From an uncultured Prevotella sp. (GTDB lineage: Bacteria; Bacteroidota; Bacteroidia; Bacteroidales; Bacteroidaceae): DNA of 64,000 nucleotides. Positions 1 through 8,148 of the stretch are shown piece by piece. The position numbers and the translations under genes are program-made. Position 1 is the stretch's first letter. Each line of letters begins with the position of its first letter. The notes below the pieces were generated by a model. It was not told where the DNA came from. It ran no database searches and worked only from the letters and a program-made list of their open reading frames with translations. The stretch spans positions 381-64,380 of the forward strand of contig OMXK01000034.1 of the NCBI GenBank assembly GCA_900314995.1, written 5' to 3'.

Positions 1-7
1 ATACCCT

Positions 8-35
8 GCGCTACAACGCTACAACGCTACATTAG
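8..35 (+). repeat. 28-bp GCTACAAC-type repeat, copy 1
   Basis: Built of 8-bp units (GCTACAAC twice, then GCTACATTAG). It is identical to 14141-14168 in the same orientation and to 185-212 in inverse orientation. Together with copy 2 it forms an inverted repeat enclosing 149 bp of very AT-rich DNA. Function unknown. Confidence 0.9.
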
Positions 36-184
36 CGAAATTAAGTTGTGCGCCGTGGTGGAGCGTAGAAGTGCAGAAATCCTCTCTGCAGAAATCTCTA
101 TATATATATTCTAATTTTATATATATTATAATATATATAAAATATAATAAGAGATAATATTACATCAAAATGAAAAGCAAAAAA

Positions 185-212
185 ACTAATGTAGCGTTGT
201 AGCGTTGTAGCG
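185..212 (-). repeat. 28-bp GCTACAAC-type repeat, copy 2 (inverted)
   Basis: Exact reverse complement of copy 1 (8-35) and copy 3 (14141-14168). The match with copy 3 runs four bases further (GACC) on the outer side. The DNA between copies 1 and 2 (36-184) has no gene, only AT-rich sequence with many TATA steps. Confidence 0.9.
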
Positions 213-278
213 CGGTCTGTAAACTACATCAGGAAAACATAAGGCAGTGAAAATTTTTGTGATATCAGATATTCTTCG

Positions 279-286
279 TACCTTTG
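279..286 (+). promoter_or_regulatory. -7 box of the WYL regulator promoter
   Basis: TACCTTTG matches the Bacteroidetes -7 consensus TAnnTTTG. A TTTTTG at 253-258, 20 bp upstream, fits the -33 element. The WYL gene starts 24 bp downstream. Confidence 0.7.
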
Positions 287-309
287 CATATTATTAAAAA
301 TGTGTAACA

Positions 310-1200
310 ATGAAACCATCTCTGATATTTCACCAGTACATCTGGATCATCAATACACTCAGGGCCTATAAACGGCTGACGTTTGAGGAACTGAACCAGA
401 AGTGGCAGGACAGCAGTGTGGCTGACGGCAATCCACTGCCGCGTTCGTCGTTCAACCGCCATCGCGACGCCATTCTCGACATGTTTGGCATCATCATCGA
501 CTGCGAGCCGAAGACGTATAAGTACTACATCAGCAATGTTGAGGTGCTCAACGACGACAGCATCGAGCACTGGCTTTTCTCGACGCTCACCGTGCATGGT
601 GTGCTGGCTGATTGCGCATCGGTGAAAGAGTATGTGGTGCTCGAGAATGTGCCAGCAGGTGAGGAATACCTTGAGACGATCATTCGCGCCATCAAAACGC
701 GTCACCGCCTGCTCATCGGCTACAAGGCCTTCAAGGCAGAGGGCTATGAGAAGACACTCAGTCCGTATTCGCTCAAACTCGACAAGCAGCGCTGGTATCT
801 GCTCTCCAACACAGGCCGTCACATGGCAACCTATGCCCTGGACCGCATGACGAAGGTGGAACTCTCCGACGAGAGCTTCGAGATGCCAGACGACTTCTCG
901 CCACAGGCATATTTCTCTGAGTACTTCGGCGTGATGACGGTCGAGACACCAATAGCCCATGTCGTCATTCGTGCCCACGACTGGACGCCCAACTACCTGC
1001 GAACACTGCCCCTCCACCATTCGCAGCGCGAGATTGCCAGCACTGACACTTACACGGATTTTTCCTTCGACATCCGCCCCACAGTGGACTTCGAGAATGA
1101 ACTGAAGAAATACGGTGCCGGTATCGAGGTGCTCGAACCTCTCGAACTCCGAGAAAAGATGCGCCAGATGCTCTACGACGCCCTTAATCGCTACGAATAA
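310..1200 (+). CDS. WYL-domain transcriptional regulator
   Basis: A 296-residue protein of the WYL regulator family; such proteins bind DNA through an N-terminal winged helix and sense ligands, often nucleic acids or nucleotides, through the WYL fold. Residues about 1-70 look like the helix-turn-helix part. The WYL core lies near residues 110-190 (PYSLKLDKQRWYLL, then TYALDRM). The C-terminal WCX extension follows, with the typical LPLHHSQREI strand near residue 237. The length is normal for the family and the gene looks intact, unlike the second WYL gene at 59094. It has its own promoter and the first structured intergenic region lies just downstream. WYL regulators often sit beside defence or mobile genes; which genes it controls here is not visible. 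Confidence 0.88.
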   Translation: MKPSLIFHQYIWIINTLRAYKRLTFEELNQKWQDSSVADGNPLPRSSFNRHRDAILDMFGIIIDCEPKTYKYYISNVEVLNDDSIEHWLFSTLTVHGVLADCASVKEYVVLENVPAGEEYLETIIRAIKTRHRLLIGYKAFKAEGYEKTLSPYSLKLDKQRWYLLSNTGRHMATYALDRMTKVELSDESFEMPDDFSPQAYFSEYFGVMTVETPIAHVVIRAHDWTPNYLRTLPLHHSQREIASTDTYTDFSFDIRPTVDFENELKKYGAGIEVLEPLELREKMRQMLYDALNRYE

Positions 1201-1209
1201 CGCCCGAAA

Positions 1210-1276
1210 TTCTTAAAAGATATTAAAGTTTTATAGGGTGTCCCGACTTTTGGGACACCCTCTCTTTTACTTTGCA
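1210..1276 (+). promoter_or_regulatory. Palindrome-containing promoter, copy A
   Basis: A 67-bp block nearly identical to 8044-8110. It holds a perfect 10-bp inverted repeat (1235-1244 with 1252-1261) and ends in a -7-like TTACTTTG. The next start codon lies 40 bp after that box, the same distance as in copy B. The hairpin followed by CTCTTTT could also terminate the WYL transcript. Confidence 0.6.
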
Positions 1277-1313
1277 AATGAATTCTTAAATGTTTCACTA
1301 AAAAGTAAAAGTT

Positions 1314-1475
1314 ATGACTGGATTATTTCTATTGTTTGTAATGACGATTGTCCTCAGCAGTCTTGTGAATGATTACGTGCAGTCAGCCTCTGACTCAGAT
1401 GACTCAGAGCCAACACCTCTCATCGTTTTTACCCCTGAAGATGACAACACCGATTGGAAAAATGATGGTGAATAA
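1314..1475 (+). CDS. Small putative membrane protein (53 aa)
   Basis: A short open frame beginning with ATG 40 bp after the copy-A promoter. Residues 1-18 are strongly hydrophobic (MTGLFLLFVMTIVLSSL), consistent with one membrane segment or an uncleaved signal. The remaining 35 residues are rich in Asp, Glu and Ser. I do not recognise a family. The matching promoter architecture with the 8149 gene supports it as a real gene; the lack of a known homologue and the small size argue for caution. Confidence 0.4.
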   Translation: MTGLFLLFVMTIVLSSLVNDYVQSASDSDDSEPTPLIVFTPEDDNTDWKNDGE

Positions 1476-1503
1476 TTTGGTGGATTCGGAAATGAAAGTT
1501 TTG

Positions 1504-1524
1504 AGATCACAGAGTGTCTGACAC
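1504..1524 (+). repeat. 21-bp repeat with GTGTC-T-GACAC core, copy 1
   Basis: The stretch AGATCACAGAGTGTCTGACAC recurs with one mismatch just after 7879. The last 11 bp form an inverted repeat around a central T. It could be an operator or element debris. Bases 1476-1674 otherwise show no gene. Confidence 0.5.
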
Positions 1525-1674
1525 TTTCGAAGCTTCAGATGCTGTTTATTCATGCGTCACCAACAATTTTCAAGAGTTACCTGGGAATCCTGACAGCAAA
1601 TTTGAAAGCAGTTATGACCTGTTAGATTTCAAATAAACCAATCAATTTTATAGGCACATTTGCTCATAATTCAC

Positions 1675-1710
1675 AAAAAAGGAGAGAAAATGAATTTTTT
1701 CTCTTTTTTT
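1675..1710 (+). terminator. Hairpin terminator
   Basis: A-rich arm with GGAGAGAAAA pairs with TTTTTTCTC followed by a run of seven T, typical of an intrinsic terminator closing the transcript of the 53-aa gene. Confidence 0.6.
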
Positions 1711-1734
1711 ATTGGAATATTTCAAAATAATGAT

Positions 1735-1742
1735 TATATTTG
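1735..1742 (+). promoter_or_regulatory. -7 box upstream of the rod-like RNA
   Basis: TATATTTG fits TAnnTTTG. Transcription would begin near 1748, run through the structured region 1811-1958 and could continue into the WG-repeat gene at 2019. Confidence 0.55.
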
Positions 1743-1810
1743 CAGCAATTATTCACTAAAACAGTATTGCGTATGACATAAACAAAGAATGTTGATTTTA
1801 TAGATAAGAA

Positions 1811-1958
1811 GCGTTAGCTTTTGATTCTTGCACTCTGATAATTGGGGAATTATAAGAATGCTGCGAAGATGAAAAGTGAAACGCTCACGCTTGCGTGGGC
1901 TTTTACTCGTAATACAGCAGCATAGGTTATCCCCAATACCTCAGAGAGCGTAGGACGC
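1811..1958 (+). ncRNA. Rod-like structured RNA, 6S-like candidate
   Basis: The two halves pair along almost the whole length: GCGT 1811-1814 with 1955-1958; GCACTCTGA 1830-1838 with 1941-1949; ATTGGGGA 1841-1848 with 1930-1937; ATGCTGC 1858-1864 with 1917-1923; and an apical stem 1875-1889 with 1894-1907. The result is one long hairpin with internal loops, the overall shape of 6S RNA, which mimics an open promoter and binds RNA polymerase. It has its own upstream promoter. The structure is seen in the sequence; the 6S identity is inference. It could instead be a leader controlling the 2019 gene. Confidence 0.45.
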
Positions 1959-2018
1959 AGTTAATAGTCCACGTTTTCCTTTTGTATCATTTATTAATAA
2001 CTAAAAAAGTATAGAATT

Positions 2019-3293
2019 ATGAAAAAATTATTATCTATCGCTTTGTTTGTGACAACATCACTTAGTATTTCTTCTCAAGAAGTAAATCTTGCTAAGTTTG
2101 CCAATGCTTTCAACAATGGAATCGTATTAAAAGTAAGTGGAAGTATAGAGGATTGGCGCTTTTTTGAGGGACTCGCAAAAATTGAAATGGGAAGAAAGCA
2201 AGGTTTTATTGATAAACAGGGAAATGTCATCATCCCACCCATATACGACTGGGTAGGCTATTTTAAAAACGGGCTTGCACTTGTTGTAAAGGATAAGAAA
2301 TGTGGATATATTGATAAAACTGGTAAGGTCATTGTTCCCATAGATTACGACAGATTAGGAGAATTTCATGAAGGGTTAGCAATGGCAGTGAGAGACGAAT
2401 TAGCGGGTTTTGTTAATGAATCAGGAAATCCTGCAATATCTATGTTCCATGAATGGTGTAAAGATTTCCATGAAGGGTTAGCTAGGGCTAAAGTGTCTGG
2501 GAAACAAGGGTTTATCGACAAACGTGGCAATTTTGTGTTTGAGGTAAAATATGATTATTATCAAGATTTCCATGATGGTCTAGCTTTAGTAAGAAACTAC
2601 AAAATGGGTAGAGATGGTTTTATAGACAAAACTGGCAATTTAGTGATTCCACTAATCTATAAGGATGCAAAGGACTTTAAAGATGGGTTCGCAAAAGTCA
2701 AGAAGGATGGTAAATATGGAGTAATTAACACATCAGGTAAACTAGTAATACCTGCCGAATATGACAACATTAAAGATTTCCATGATGGTATAGCTTTCGT
2801 TGGGAAAAATGGCAAGTACGGTTTCGTTAATAACTCAGGAAAACCCATAACACCATTTAAGTATGAATACAAGGATGATAGTTATTTTTCTGATGGGCTT
2901 GCTGGAGTTAAGGATGGAGACAAATGTGGTTTTGTTGATATTAATGGCAATGTTGTCATTCCTTTCGAATACGAAGATTTTAGACCCTTTAAAGAAGGAT
3001 TGGCTTTTGTCAAAAAAGGCAGCAGTCGTGGTTACATAGACAAAACAGGGAAAATGGTGATTACTGTAGAATGTTATAGTGGTGGTGATTTTCACGAAGG
3101 AATGGCTTGGGTTAAGGGATTCAATGATAAATATGCGTTGATTAATAAATCTGGCAATTTGTTAACATCATTTAAATATGATAGGGTGTCTAAATTTGAA
3201 GAAGGTGTGGCTTATGTGGGGATTATCGATGATTCTAATAACGACATTATTGGATTGATAGATAAAAATGGCAGAAGCACATTTGACAAGTGA
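2019..3293 (+). CDS. Secreted WG-repeat protein
   Basis: A 424-residue protein with a signal peptide (residues 1-20, MKKLLSIALFVTTSLSISSQ) followed by about eight to nine WG (KWG) repeats of roughly 40-45 residues. Each repeat has the pattern F.EGLA.V...GK.GFIDK.GN.VIP..YD. WG repeats are predicted to form beta-rich, probably propeller-like, surfaces; no enzymatic function is established for them. The gene is markedly AT-rich compared with the core genes to the right. It opens a cluster with the LRR protein at 3479 and two zinc-ribbon membrane proteins. The signal peptide lacks a lipobox cysteine, so export to the periplasm or outside is expected. Confidence 0.85.
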   Translation: MKKLLSIALFVTTSLSISSQEVNLAKFANAFNNGIVLKVSGSIEDWRFFEGLAKIEMGRKQGFIDKQGNVIIPPIYDWVGYFKNGLALVVKDKKCGYIDKTGKVIVPIDYDRLGEFHEGLAMAVRDELAGFVNESGNPAISMFHEWCKDFHEGLARAKVSGKQGFIDKRGNFVFEVKYDYYQDFHDGLALVRNYKMGRDGFIDKTGNLVIPLIYKDAKDFKDGFAKVKKDGKYGVINTSGKLVIPAEYDNIKDFHDGIAFVGKNGKYGFVNNSGKPITPFKYEYKDDSYFSDGLAGVKDGDKCGFVDINGNVVIPFEYEDFRPFKEGLAFVKKGSSRGYIDKTGKMVITVECYSGGDFHEGMAWVKGFNDKYALINKSGNLLTSFKYDRVSKFEEGVAYVGIIDDSNNDIIGLIDKNGRSTFDK

Positions 3294-3478
3294 AAGTAAT
3301 TGTAGTCTCTATGGGCTTTCTCATTTCTCTTAGATGTTCAAGGCCACAACAGGATTATACATTCATACCAGGAAGAGCATGGGGTTAGCATTGACTCTCT
3401 GCTTTTTCTTGGGTTGGATAGAGCATGAGTTTTATCTAAGAAAGTATACATAAAATTAACAGAAGAATCGAATAAATA

Positions 3479-4729
3479 ATGAAAAAATTCATTTTAGTTA
3501 TCATAGCAACTTGTGTATTCATTCATTGTGTCTACTCACAAGTAGTTGTCAATGGTATAGAATATGGTTTGTCATCTGACATGACGGCTTTAATCTACAA
3601 AGCGACTGCTCCTGTTACGGGAGATTATGAAATCCCGTCAACAGTTACTTATCAAGGTAAAACTTATAAAGTTAAGAGTATAATGAGTAGTGCATATAAT
3701 GATTGTTCTCAAATTACCTCTTTAAAAATCCCTAAAGGAGTAATTTTTATCGGTCGTTGTGCCTTTGAGAATTGTACGGGATTAAAAAAAGTCTCCATAC
3801 CTGATGGTATTAAAGAGATTGACTATCGTGCATTTTACAATTGCAATAAATTGCAATATGTTGAATTACCAAGGTCTTTGGAGATTCTCGGTAAAGAGGC
3901 CTTTTCCATGTGCAGTAGCTTAATATACGTAAGTATTTCCTCAAATCTCGAATATCTGTATGCAAAACAATTTGGTAGTTGTACGTCTCTTACAGACATT
4001 TTCATTTATTCTTCCAAAGTTATCAGTATGGATATCGCAACTTTTCGAGATACACCGTATGATAGAATAAGGCTACATGTTCCTTCATCACAGCTCTCAA
4101 ACTATCTTGCTCACAATTCATGGAAAAATTTTATGAGCATAGACTCGAACATGAATAAACCGCAAATTCGTCAGATATCCCAAGATAAAAGAAACCAATC
4201 TACATCACAAGAGGCTATTGACATGGGGGGTAGTGTAGAATGGGCTAGTATGAATTTGGGAGCATCATCATCTACCCAGCAAGGCGACCATTATGCATGG
4301 GGAGAGGTTCGACCTAAAACAAGCTTTACAAGGCAAAATTATGAAGGGCCGTCAGACCATGATAAATATTCTGGTCATTTAAATATACTATTTGGGGCTA
4401 AGTATGATGCCGCAAAGAAATCTTTAGGTAGCCCTTGGAGATTACCAACAAGTAGAGAAATGTCGGAACTGCTAAATAGGTGCAAAGCTATAGTACACTA
4501 TAAAGACAAATATGTTGAGTTTATTGCCCCCAATGGCAATCGTCTCTTTTTACCTTTTCACTCAGATCAAGACGAGCAAAAATATGGTGCAACTATATAC
4601 TGGACTTCTAATATATCAAATAGTAGTTATAATCCTTGGTGTCTGATTTTTTATAATCCTGATGACTTTCAAATTGTAACTGAAGACGGTTCTAATCCTG
4701 GCTTTATTCGCCCTGTCAGAGATAAATAA
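3479..4729 (+). CDS. BspA-type leucine-rich-repeat protein with C-terminal Fib_succ_major-like domain
   Basis: A 416-residue protein with a signal peptide (1-20). LRR_5 (BspA/TpLRR) repeats span about residues 70-190, seen as I-P-x-G-V/I-x-x-I-x-x-x-A-F-x-x-C-x-x-L. The C-terminal third (about 255-416) carries the pattern NLG...HYAWGE, then WRLPTSREMSEL, NGNRLFLP, YWTS and a terminal RPVRDK, which matches the Fibrobacter succinogenes major paralogous domain (a C-type-lectin-like fold). Such proteins are usually surface or periplasmic binding proteins. AT-rich like its neighbours, with 185 bp between it and the WG gene. The actual ligand is unknown. Confidence 0.85.
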   Translation: MKKFILVIIATCVFIHCVYSQVVVNGIEYGLSSDMTALIYKATAPVTGDYEIPSTVTYQGKTYKVKSIMSSAYNDCSQITSLKIPKGVIFIGRCAFENCTGLKKVSIPDGIKEIDYRAFYNCNKLQYVELPRSLEILGKEAFSMCSSLIYVSISSNLEYLYAKQFGSCTSLTDIFIYSSKVISMDIATFRDTPYDRIRLHVPSSQLSNYLAHNSWKNFMSIDSNMNKPQIRQISQDKRNQSTSQEAIDMGGSVEWASMNLGASSSTQQGDHYAWGEVRPKTSFTRQNYEGPSDHDKYSGHLNILFGAKYDAAKKSLGSPWRLPTSREMSELLNRCKAIVHYKDKYVEFIAPNGNRLFLPFHSDQDEQKYGATIYWTSNISNSSYNPWCLIFYNPDDFQIVTEDGSNPGFIRPVRDK

Positions 4730-4758
4730 GGAATAATAGGTAATTAATTTGTATAATT

Positions 4759-6492
4759 ATGGCATACTGTGGTAATTGTGGCACTCAATTGAGTGAAGGG
4801 GCAAAGTTCTGCCCAAAATGTGGAACAAGTGTTTCACCAGTAACAAATGATAATGGTGGTAAATCATCTTCAAAGAAGATAATTATACCATTAGTCATCT
4901 TAATCCTTGTACTTGCAATCGCAGGTGGAGGATGGTATTTTGGGAAGAATTATGGTGAAGATTATTCTTTGGAGAAATTGGCGGCTGTAGTTGTTGATTT
5001 CGATGAAGTCCAGGAATTTCATGAGGGTCTGGCTAGTTTTAAAAAGGGTAATAAGTGGGGGGTAATTGATAAAAAAGGAAATGTTGTTGTAGAACCTATT
5101 TATGATGGTTATGGGTATGGGCTTTGTTTCCAAGAAGGAATGGCTGCTGTCAGCAAAGATGGTTGGAAGATATATGGCTTCATAAATAGCGTTGGCGAAT
5201 TAAGTATACCTTTTTCATACGATGATGTAAGACCTTTCTCTAATGGCTGTGCTGCAGTAAAGAAAGAGGAAAAATGGGGCTTTGTTAACAAGGAAGGGCA
5301 ATTGATTATTCCTTGCAAATACGAAAGTGTTGAGGACTTCTCTGAAGGTTATGCAAATGTTGAGAAAAACGGGAAATGGGGGTTTATCGACCAAAGTGAC
5401 AATATCGTTATTCCATTTAAATATACTGGTGCTTCAGGTCGCTTTTCCGAGGGATTAGCTCCTTTCTATGGAGATAATTATAATGGTTATATTAATTACT
5501 CGGGTGACGAGATTATTACTCTAGATAGCAAGTATTATAGGATTGGAGATTTTCATGATGGTTTGGCATGTGTTGAGTCAGAGAATGGATGTGGTTTTAT
5601 TGATCATACAGGTAAAGTGGTTATCCCCGAGATATATTCTTCTTATCGTGGATATTGGAGTGAATTCCAAGACGGTTATGCTATCGTATACAGTGAAAAA
5701 GAAAGCGGATTTGGGGTTATTGATAAATCTGGTAAAGTTCTTATCCCATTTAAACATGGAGATATTACTTATTCAGATGGCATATTTCATGTTATAGAAA
5801 ACGATAAAAATGTTTTTTATGACACAAATGGCAAATGCATATTATCATCTATTAATGATATTGGTGATTATTCAGAGGGTTTGGCTGTTATTATTAAAGA
5901 TGATATTTATGGTTATATTGATTTGAAGGGGAATAGCACTTTTGACATTGAGAATGAGAAAGTGAAGGTTCTTGTCCAGAAGAAATTGAAAGAAAAAGAA
6001 GAAAAAAAGCTTGTGGAAGAAAGAAAACGTGAAGAGGAAAGAAGACGTATTGAGGAGGAGGAGAATAAACCAAATAATATATTGTATAATCTTGCACAGA
6101 ATCGGAATATAGTATGGAGCTATTCATATAATAGCAGTAAAAAAGGTGTTGGTGAGAAAGAACGCAAGATTTGTCCAACTATCTATATTTATCCAGAATC
6201 TCCATCTGTTGGCAGAATGTCCTATGTAGTATTTGCCTTTTCTGAAGCTTATGAATCTTATGGCGGGGGGAGGTCGTCATCAGTGATGACAAAATATAAG
6301 GGAACTTATTCAATAATAGATAATGTCATACACGCATCATTAAGCTATGATAGGGCTCTAAAATATAGCGATATAGAGAATTCGTTATTTAAAATTGAAA
6401 AAATAGGTAACAATTTACAATTGGTAGAAGTCAATGGGAGACAGAATCAAGTTTATAAACAAACAGAAAAATTACGTGAAGACCCTATTTAA
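4759..6492 (+). CDS. Zinc-ribbon, membrane-anchored WG-repeat protein
   Basis: A 577-residue protein. Residues 1-26 form a zinc ribbon with two Cys-x2-Cys knuckles (YCGNCG and FCPKCG). A membrane segment follows (about 40-62, KKIIIPLVILILVLAIAGG). WG repeats fill about 80-400. A charged Lys/Glu/Arg helix (about 405-445) looks like a coiled coil, and an unknown domain of about 120 residues ends the protein. The zinc ribbon probably faces the cytoplasm and the repeats the outside. It follows the LRR gene by 29 bp and precedes a second zinc-ribbon gene by 34 bp, suggesting one transcript. AT-rich; function unknown. Confidence 0.82.
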   Translation: MAYCGNCGTQLSEGAKFCPKCGTSVSPVTNDNGGKSSSKKIIIPLVILILVLAIAGGGWYFGKNYGEDYSLEKLAAVVVDFDEVQEFHEGLASFKKGNKWGVIDKKGNVVVEPIYDGYGYGLCFQEGMAAVSKDGWKIYGFINSVGELSIPFSYDDVRPFSNGCAAVKKEEKWGFVNKEGQLIIPCKYESVEDFSEGYANVEKNGKWGFIDQSDNIVIPFKYTGASGRFSEGLAPFYGDNYNGYINYSGDEIITLDSKYYRIGDFHDGLACVESENGCGFIDHTGKVVIPEIYSSYRGYWSEFQDGYAIVYSEKESGFGVIDKSGKVLIPFKHGDITYSDGIFHVIENDKNVFYDTNGKCILSSINDIGDYSEGLAVIIKDDIYGYIDLKGNSTFDIENEKVKVLVQKKLKEKEEKKLVEERKREEERRRIEEEENKPNNILYNLAQNRNIVWSYSYNSSKKGVGEKERKICPTIYIYPESPSVGRMSYVVFAFSEAYESYGGGRSSSVMTKYKGTYSIIDNVIHASLSYDRALKYSDIENSLFKIEKIGNNLQLVEVNGRQNQVYKQTEKLREDPI

Positions 6493-6526
6493 GCGATAAA
6501 TGTTTTTTACAATTTGTATATAATAT

Positions 6527-7357
6527 ATGAAAAAATGTCCTTATTGTGGTGCAGAGTTGAACGATGAATGTTTATTCTGTACGGAATGTGGCAAAGAGCT
6601 TCCAAAGGGTACTGTATGTCCCCATTGTGGTGCATCTGTGAATGATGGTGATGTGTTCTGCGCCAATTGTGGAAAGAAAATTATTGAAAAAAGTGTTGAA
6701 CAATTGGAAGAGCAAGAGAGTCCACAAATTCCAAATGTTTCCGAAAGCAACACCTCAAAGAAGATCCTCCCAATCATTGTTGGGGTTATTGTATTTGCGA
6801 TACTTGGTGCTGGCTGGTGGTCTTATAAATCTTCAAAAGAAAAAGCAAATGTCAACCTAGATTCACTTTTTACGGCCAATCTCGATGAAGTGAAGGATAA
6901 TGTTGAGGATGTTAAATTTGCAGAGTTTCGTGAGGCCTTTACAATTGGTAATATTCAAAACCTTTTAGGTAATCCCAAGAACAAATCTTTAGCGCAGAAA
7001 TGCGGCCTTGATTTTTTATACGAGGAAGAAGAAACTGGAGGAGAAATTAATTGTTTTGAAGTAGTATATGGTTACGATGTTGAAAAGGGAAACAAGAAGG
7101 AGGATTCGGGTTATGACATTAACGCTTCTTCCCAACATGCTGTATTCTTAAAATATAGAGAAAGTTCGGGTATTGGTTGGACTGTTTGTTTTAAAAGTAA
7201 AGATGATGTGAATTATTTTATAAATGAGGCAAAAAAGCACGGATTTTCAAAAACGGAATATTATTATACAAATGGGAATTGGGCTATGACATTTAACGAA
7301 ATTCTTGAGAATAACGGATGGTTCTATTTTTTCATTTCTGAGCCAGAGGAATCTTGA
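6527..7357 (+). CDS. Zinc-ribbon membrane protein, 5' part of a gene cut by an in-frame TGA
   Basis: 276 residues up to a TGA at 7355-7357. There are two zinc ribbons (residues 4-22 CPYCG...CTECG, and 31-50 CPHCG...CANCG), a membrane segment (about 82-103) and a globular part. Downstream of the TGA the same frame stays open to 7690 and encodes a plausible extra domain, so an intact gene would give about 387 residues. Seen: same frame, no other stop. Inferred: a nonsense mutation (for example TCA to TGA, giving Ser-Ser-Glu-Asp) or readthrough. The product as it stands could still be membrane-inserted and fold its zinc ribbons. Confidence 0.75.
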   Translation: MKKCPYCGAELNDECLFCTECGKELPKGTVCPHCGASVNDGDVFCANCGKKIIEKSVEQLEEQESPQIPNVSESNTSKKILPIIVGVIVFAILGAGWWSYKSSKEKANVNLDSLFTANLDEVKDNVEDVKFAEFREAFTIGNIQNLLGNPKNKSLAQKCGLDFLYEEEETGGEINCFEVVYGYDVEKGNKKEDSGYDINASSQHAVFLKYRESSGIGWTVCFKSKDDVNYFINEAKKHGFSKTEYYYTNGNWAMTFNEILENNGWFYFFISEPEES

Positions 7358-7690
7358 GAAGACACAGATAGTTCAAATGAGGATAGCTTTAAACAGTATT
7401 CAGATTATGTTGGAACATGGAAATTGAATAGAACCGAATCAGGACAAAAAATGCGAATTGAAGTTACGCTTAAAGAAAACCATTCTGGAGAGTTTGTAGT
7501 TTTCCATTTAACAGGTAGTCGTGATGAAGTACTTATCTATGAAGAATATCCGCAATGTAAATTAACCGATGGCGTGATATACTTAACCAAGAATGGAGAT
7601 ATCACCAGAGGGGATGTTCCCAAATTGAAAGCTACTTCTGATGGGCTGTATTCATTTGATAATGAAAAGTATGTAAGAGAATCCAGGTGA
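7358..7690 (+). pseudogene. C-terminal part of the zinc-ribbon gene beyond the stop
   Basis: Continues the 6527 frame directly after TGA: a short acidic linker, then YVGTWKLN and a beta-rich stretch of about 85 residues resembling small lipocalin-like domains that begin with G-T-W. An ATG at 7424 could restart translation and give 88 residues lacking the first strand. I see no clear ribosome-binding site there. Best read as the detached C-terminal domain of the upstream gene. Confidence 0.55.
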
Positions 7691-7747
7691 AAGGAGAATA
7701 ACAATTTATTATAAAAAAGCAAATGATATGAAGAAAAAATATATTTA

Positions 7748-7879
7748 ATGGTACAAGCAAAAAACTACAAGAACAAAGAAGAGATGATCGCTGATTTCAA
7801 GAAGGCTTTCGCTCGCAAAAGAGAATGGCTTAAACAAGCCGAGAAAGAATTAGCAGAGATTCAAGAGAAACGTCAATAA
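7748..7879 (+). CDS. Small helical protein (43 aa)
   Basis: MVQAKNYKNKEEM... is a highly charged 43-residue frame predicted to be one long helix or coiled coil, ending KELAEIQEKRQ. Its ATG overlaps the stop of a six-codon frame (ATG at 7728, MKKKYI) in a TAATG junction, which would allow translational coupling. That six-codon frame may be the remnant of a lost gene start. No family recognised. Confidence 0.35.
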   Translation: MVQAKNYKNKEEMIADFKKAFARKREWLKQAEKELAEIQEKRQ

Positions 7880-7899
7880 GATCACAAAGTGTCTGACAC
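7879..7899 (+). repeat. 21-bp repeat with GTGTC-T-GACAC core, copy 2
   Basis: AGATCACAAAGTGTCTGACAC, one mismatch to copy 1 at 1504-1524. It overlaps the stop codon of the 43-aa frame. Confidence 0.5.
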
Positions 7900-7956
7900 T
7901 GTGAATATGAGTAAGTTCTATAGAAACTTATTCATCTCAAAATCAGAAAGATATAT

Positions 7957-8030
7957 TTCTGCACCAAACTGGTGCAGAATTGAACAACGAGAAACTCCAC
8001 CAGCCTGGTGGAGAATTTCTTTTGCCTTTT
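7957..8030 (+). terminator. Tandem hairpin terminators
   Basis: Two perfect hairpins in a row: a 10-bp stem TTCTGCACCA / TGGTGCAGAA (7957-7979) and an 8-bp stem CTCCACCA / TGGTGGAG (7995-8013) followed by T-rich sequence. A weaker hairpin precedes them at 7909-7933. They should insulate the AT-rich cluster from the next unit. Confidence 0.6.
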
Positions 8031-8043
8031 GCCTGTGACTTAT

Positions 8044-8110
8044 TTCTTAAAAGATATTAAAGTTTAGTGGGGTGTACCGACTTATGGTACAACCCCTCTT
8101 TTATTTTGCA
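8044..8110 (+). promoter_or_regulatory. Palindrome-containing promoter, copy B
   Basis: Near-duplicate of 1210-1276. The same 22-bp lead-in (TTCTTAAAAGATATTAAAG) is followed by an inverted repeat (8069-8078 with 8086-8096, one bulge) and a -7-like TTATTTTG, 40 bp before the start codon at 8149. The palindrome bases differ from copy A but pairing is kept. Confidence 0.6.
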
Positions 8111-8148
8111 GCCGTAAACATCAATGTTGAACTATAAATATAAGAATT

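Noticed and set aside
265..1020. Long minus-strand open frame opposite the WYL gene
   Set aside because: It mirrors the codon structure of the recognised WYL gene and has no promoter or family of its own.
1811..1958. Retron msr-msd
   Set aside because: No reverse transcriptase gene lies nearby and the fold is a simple rod.
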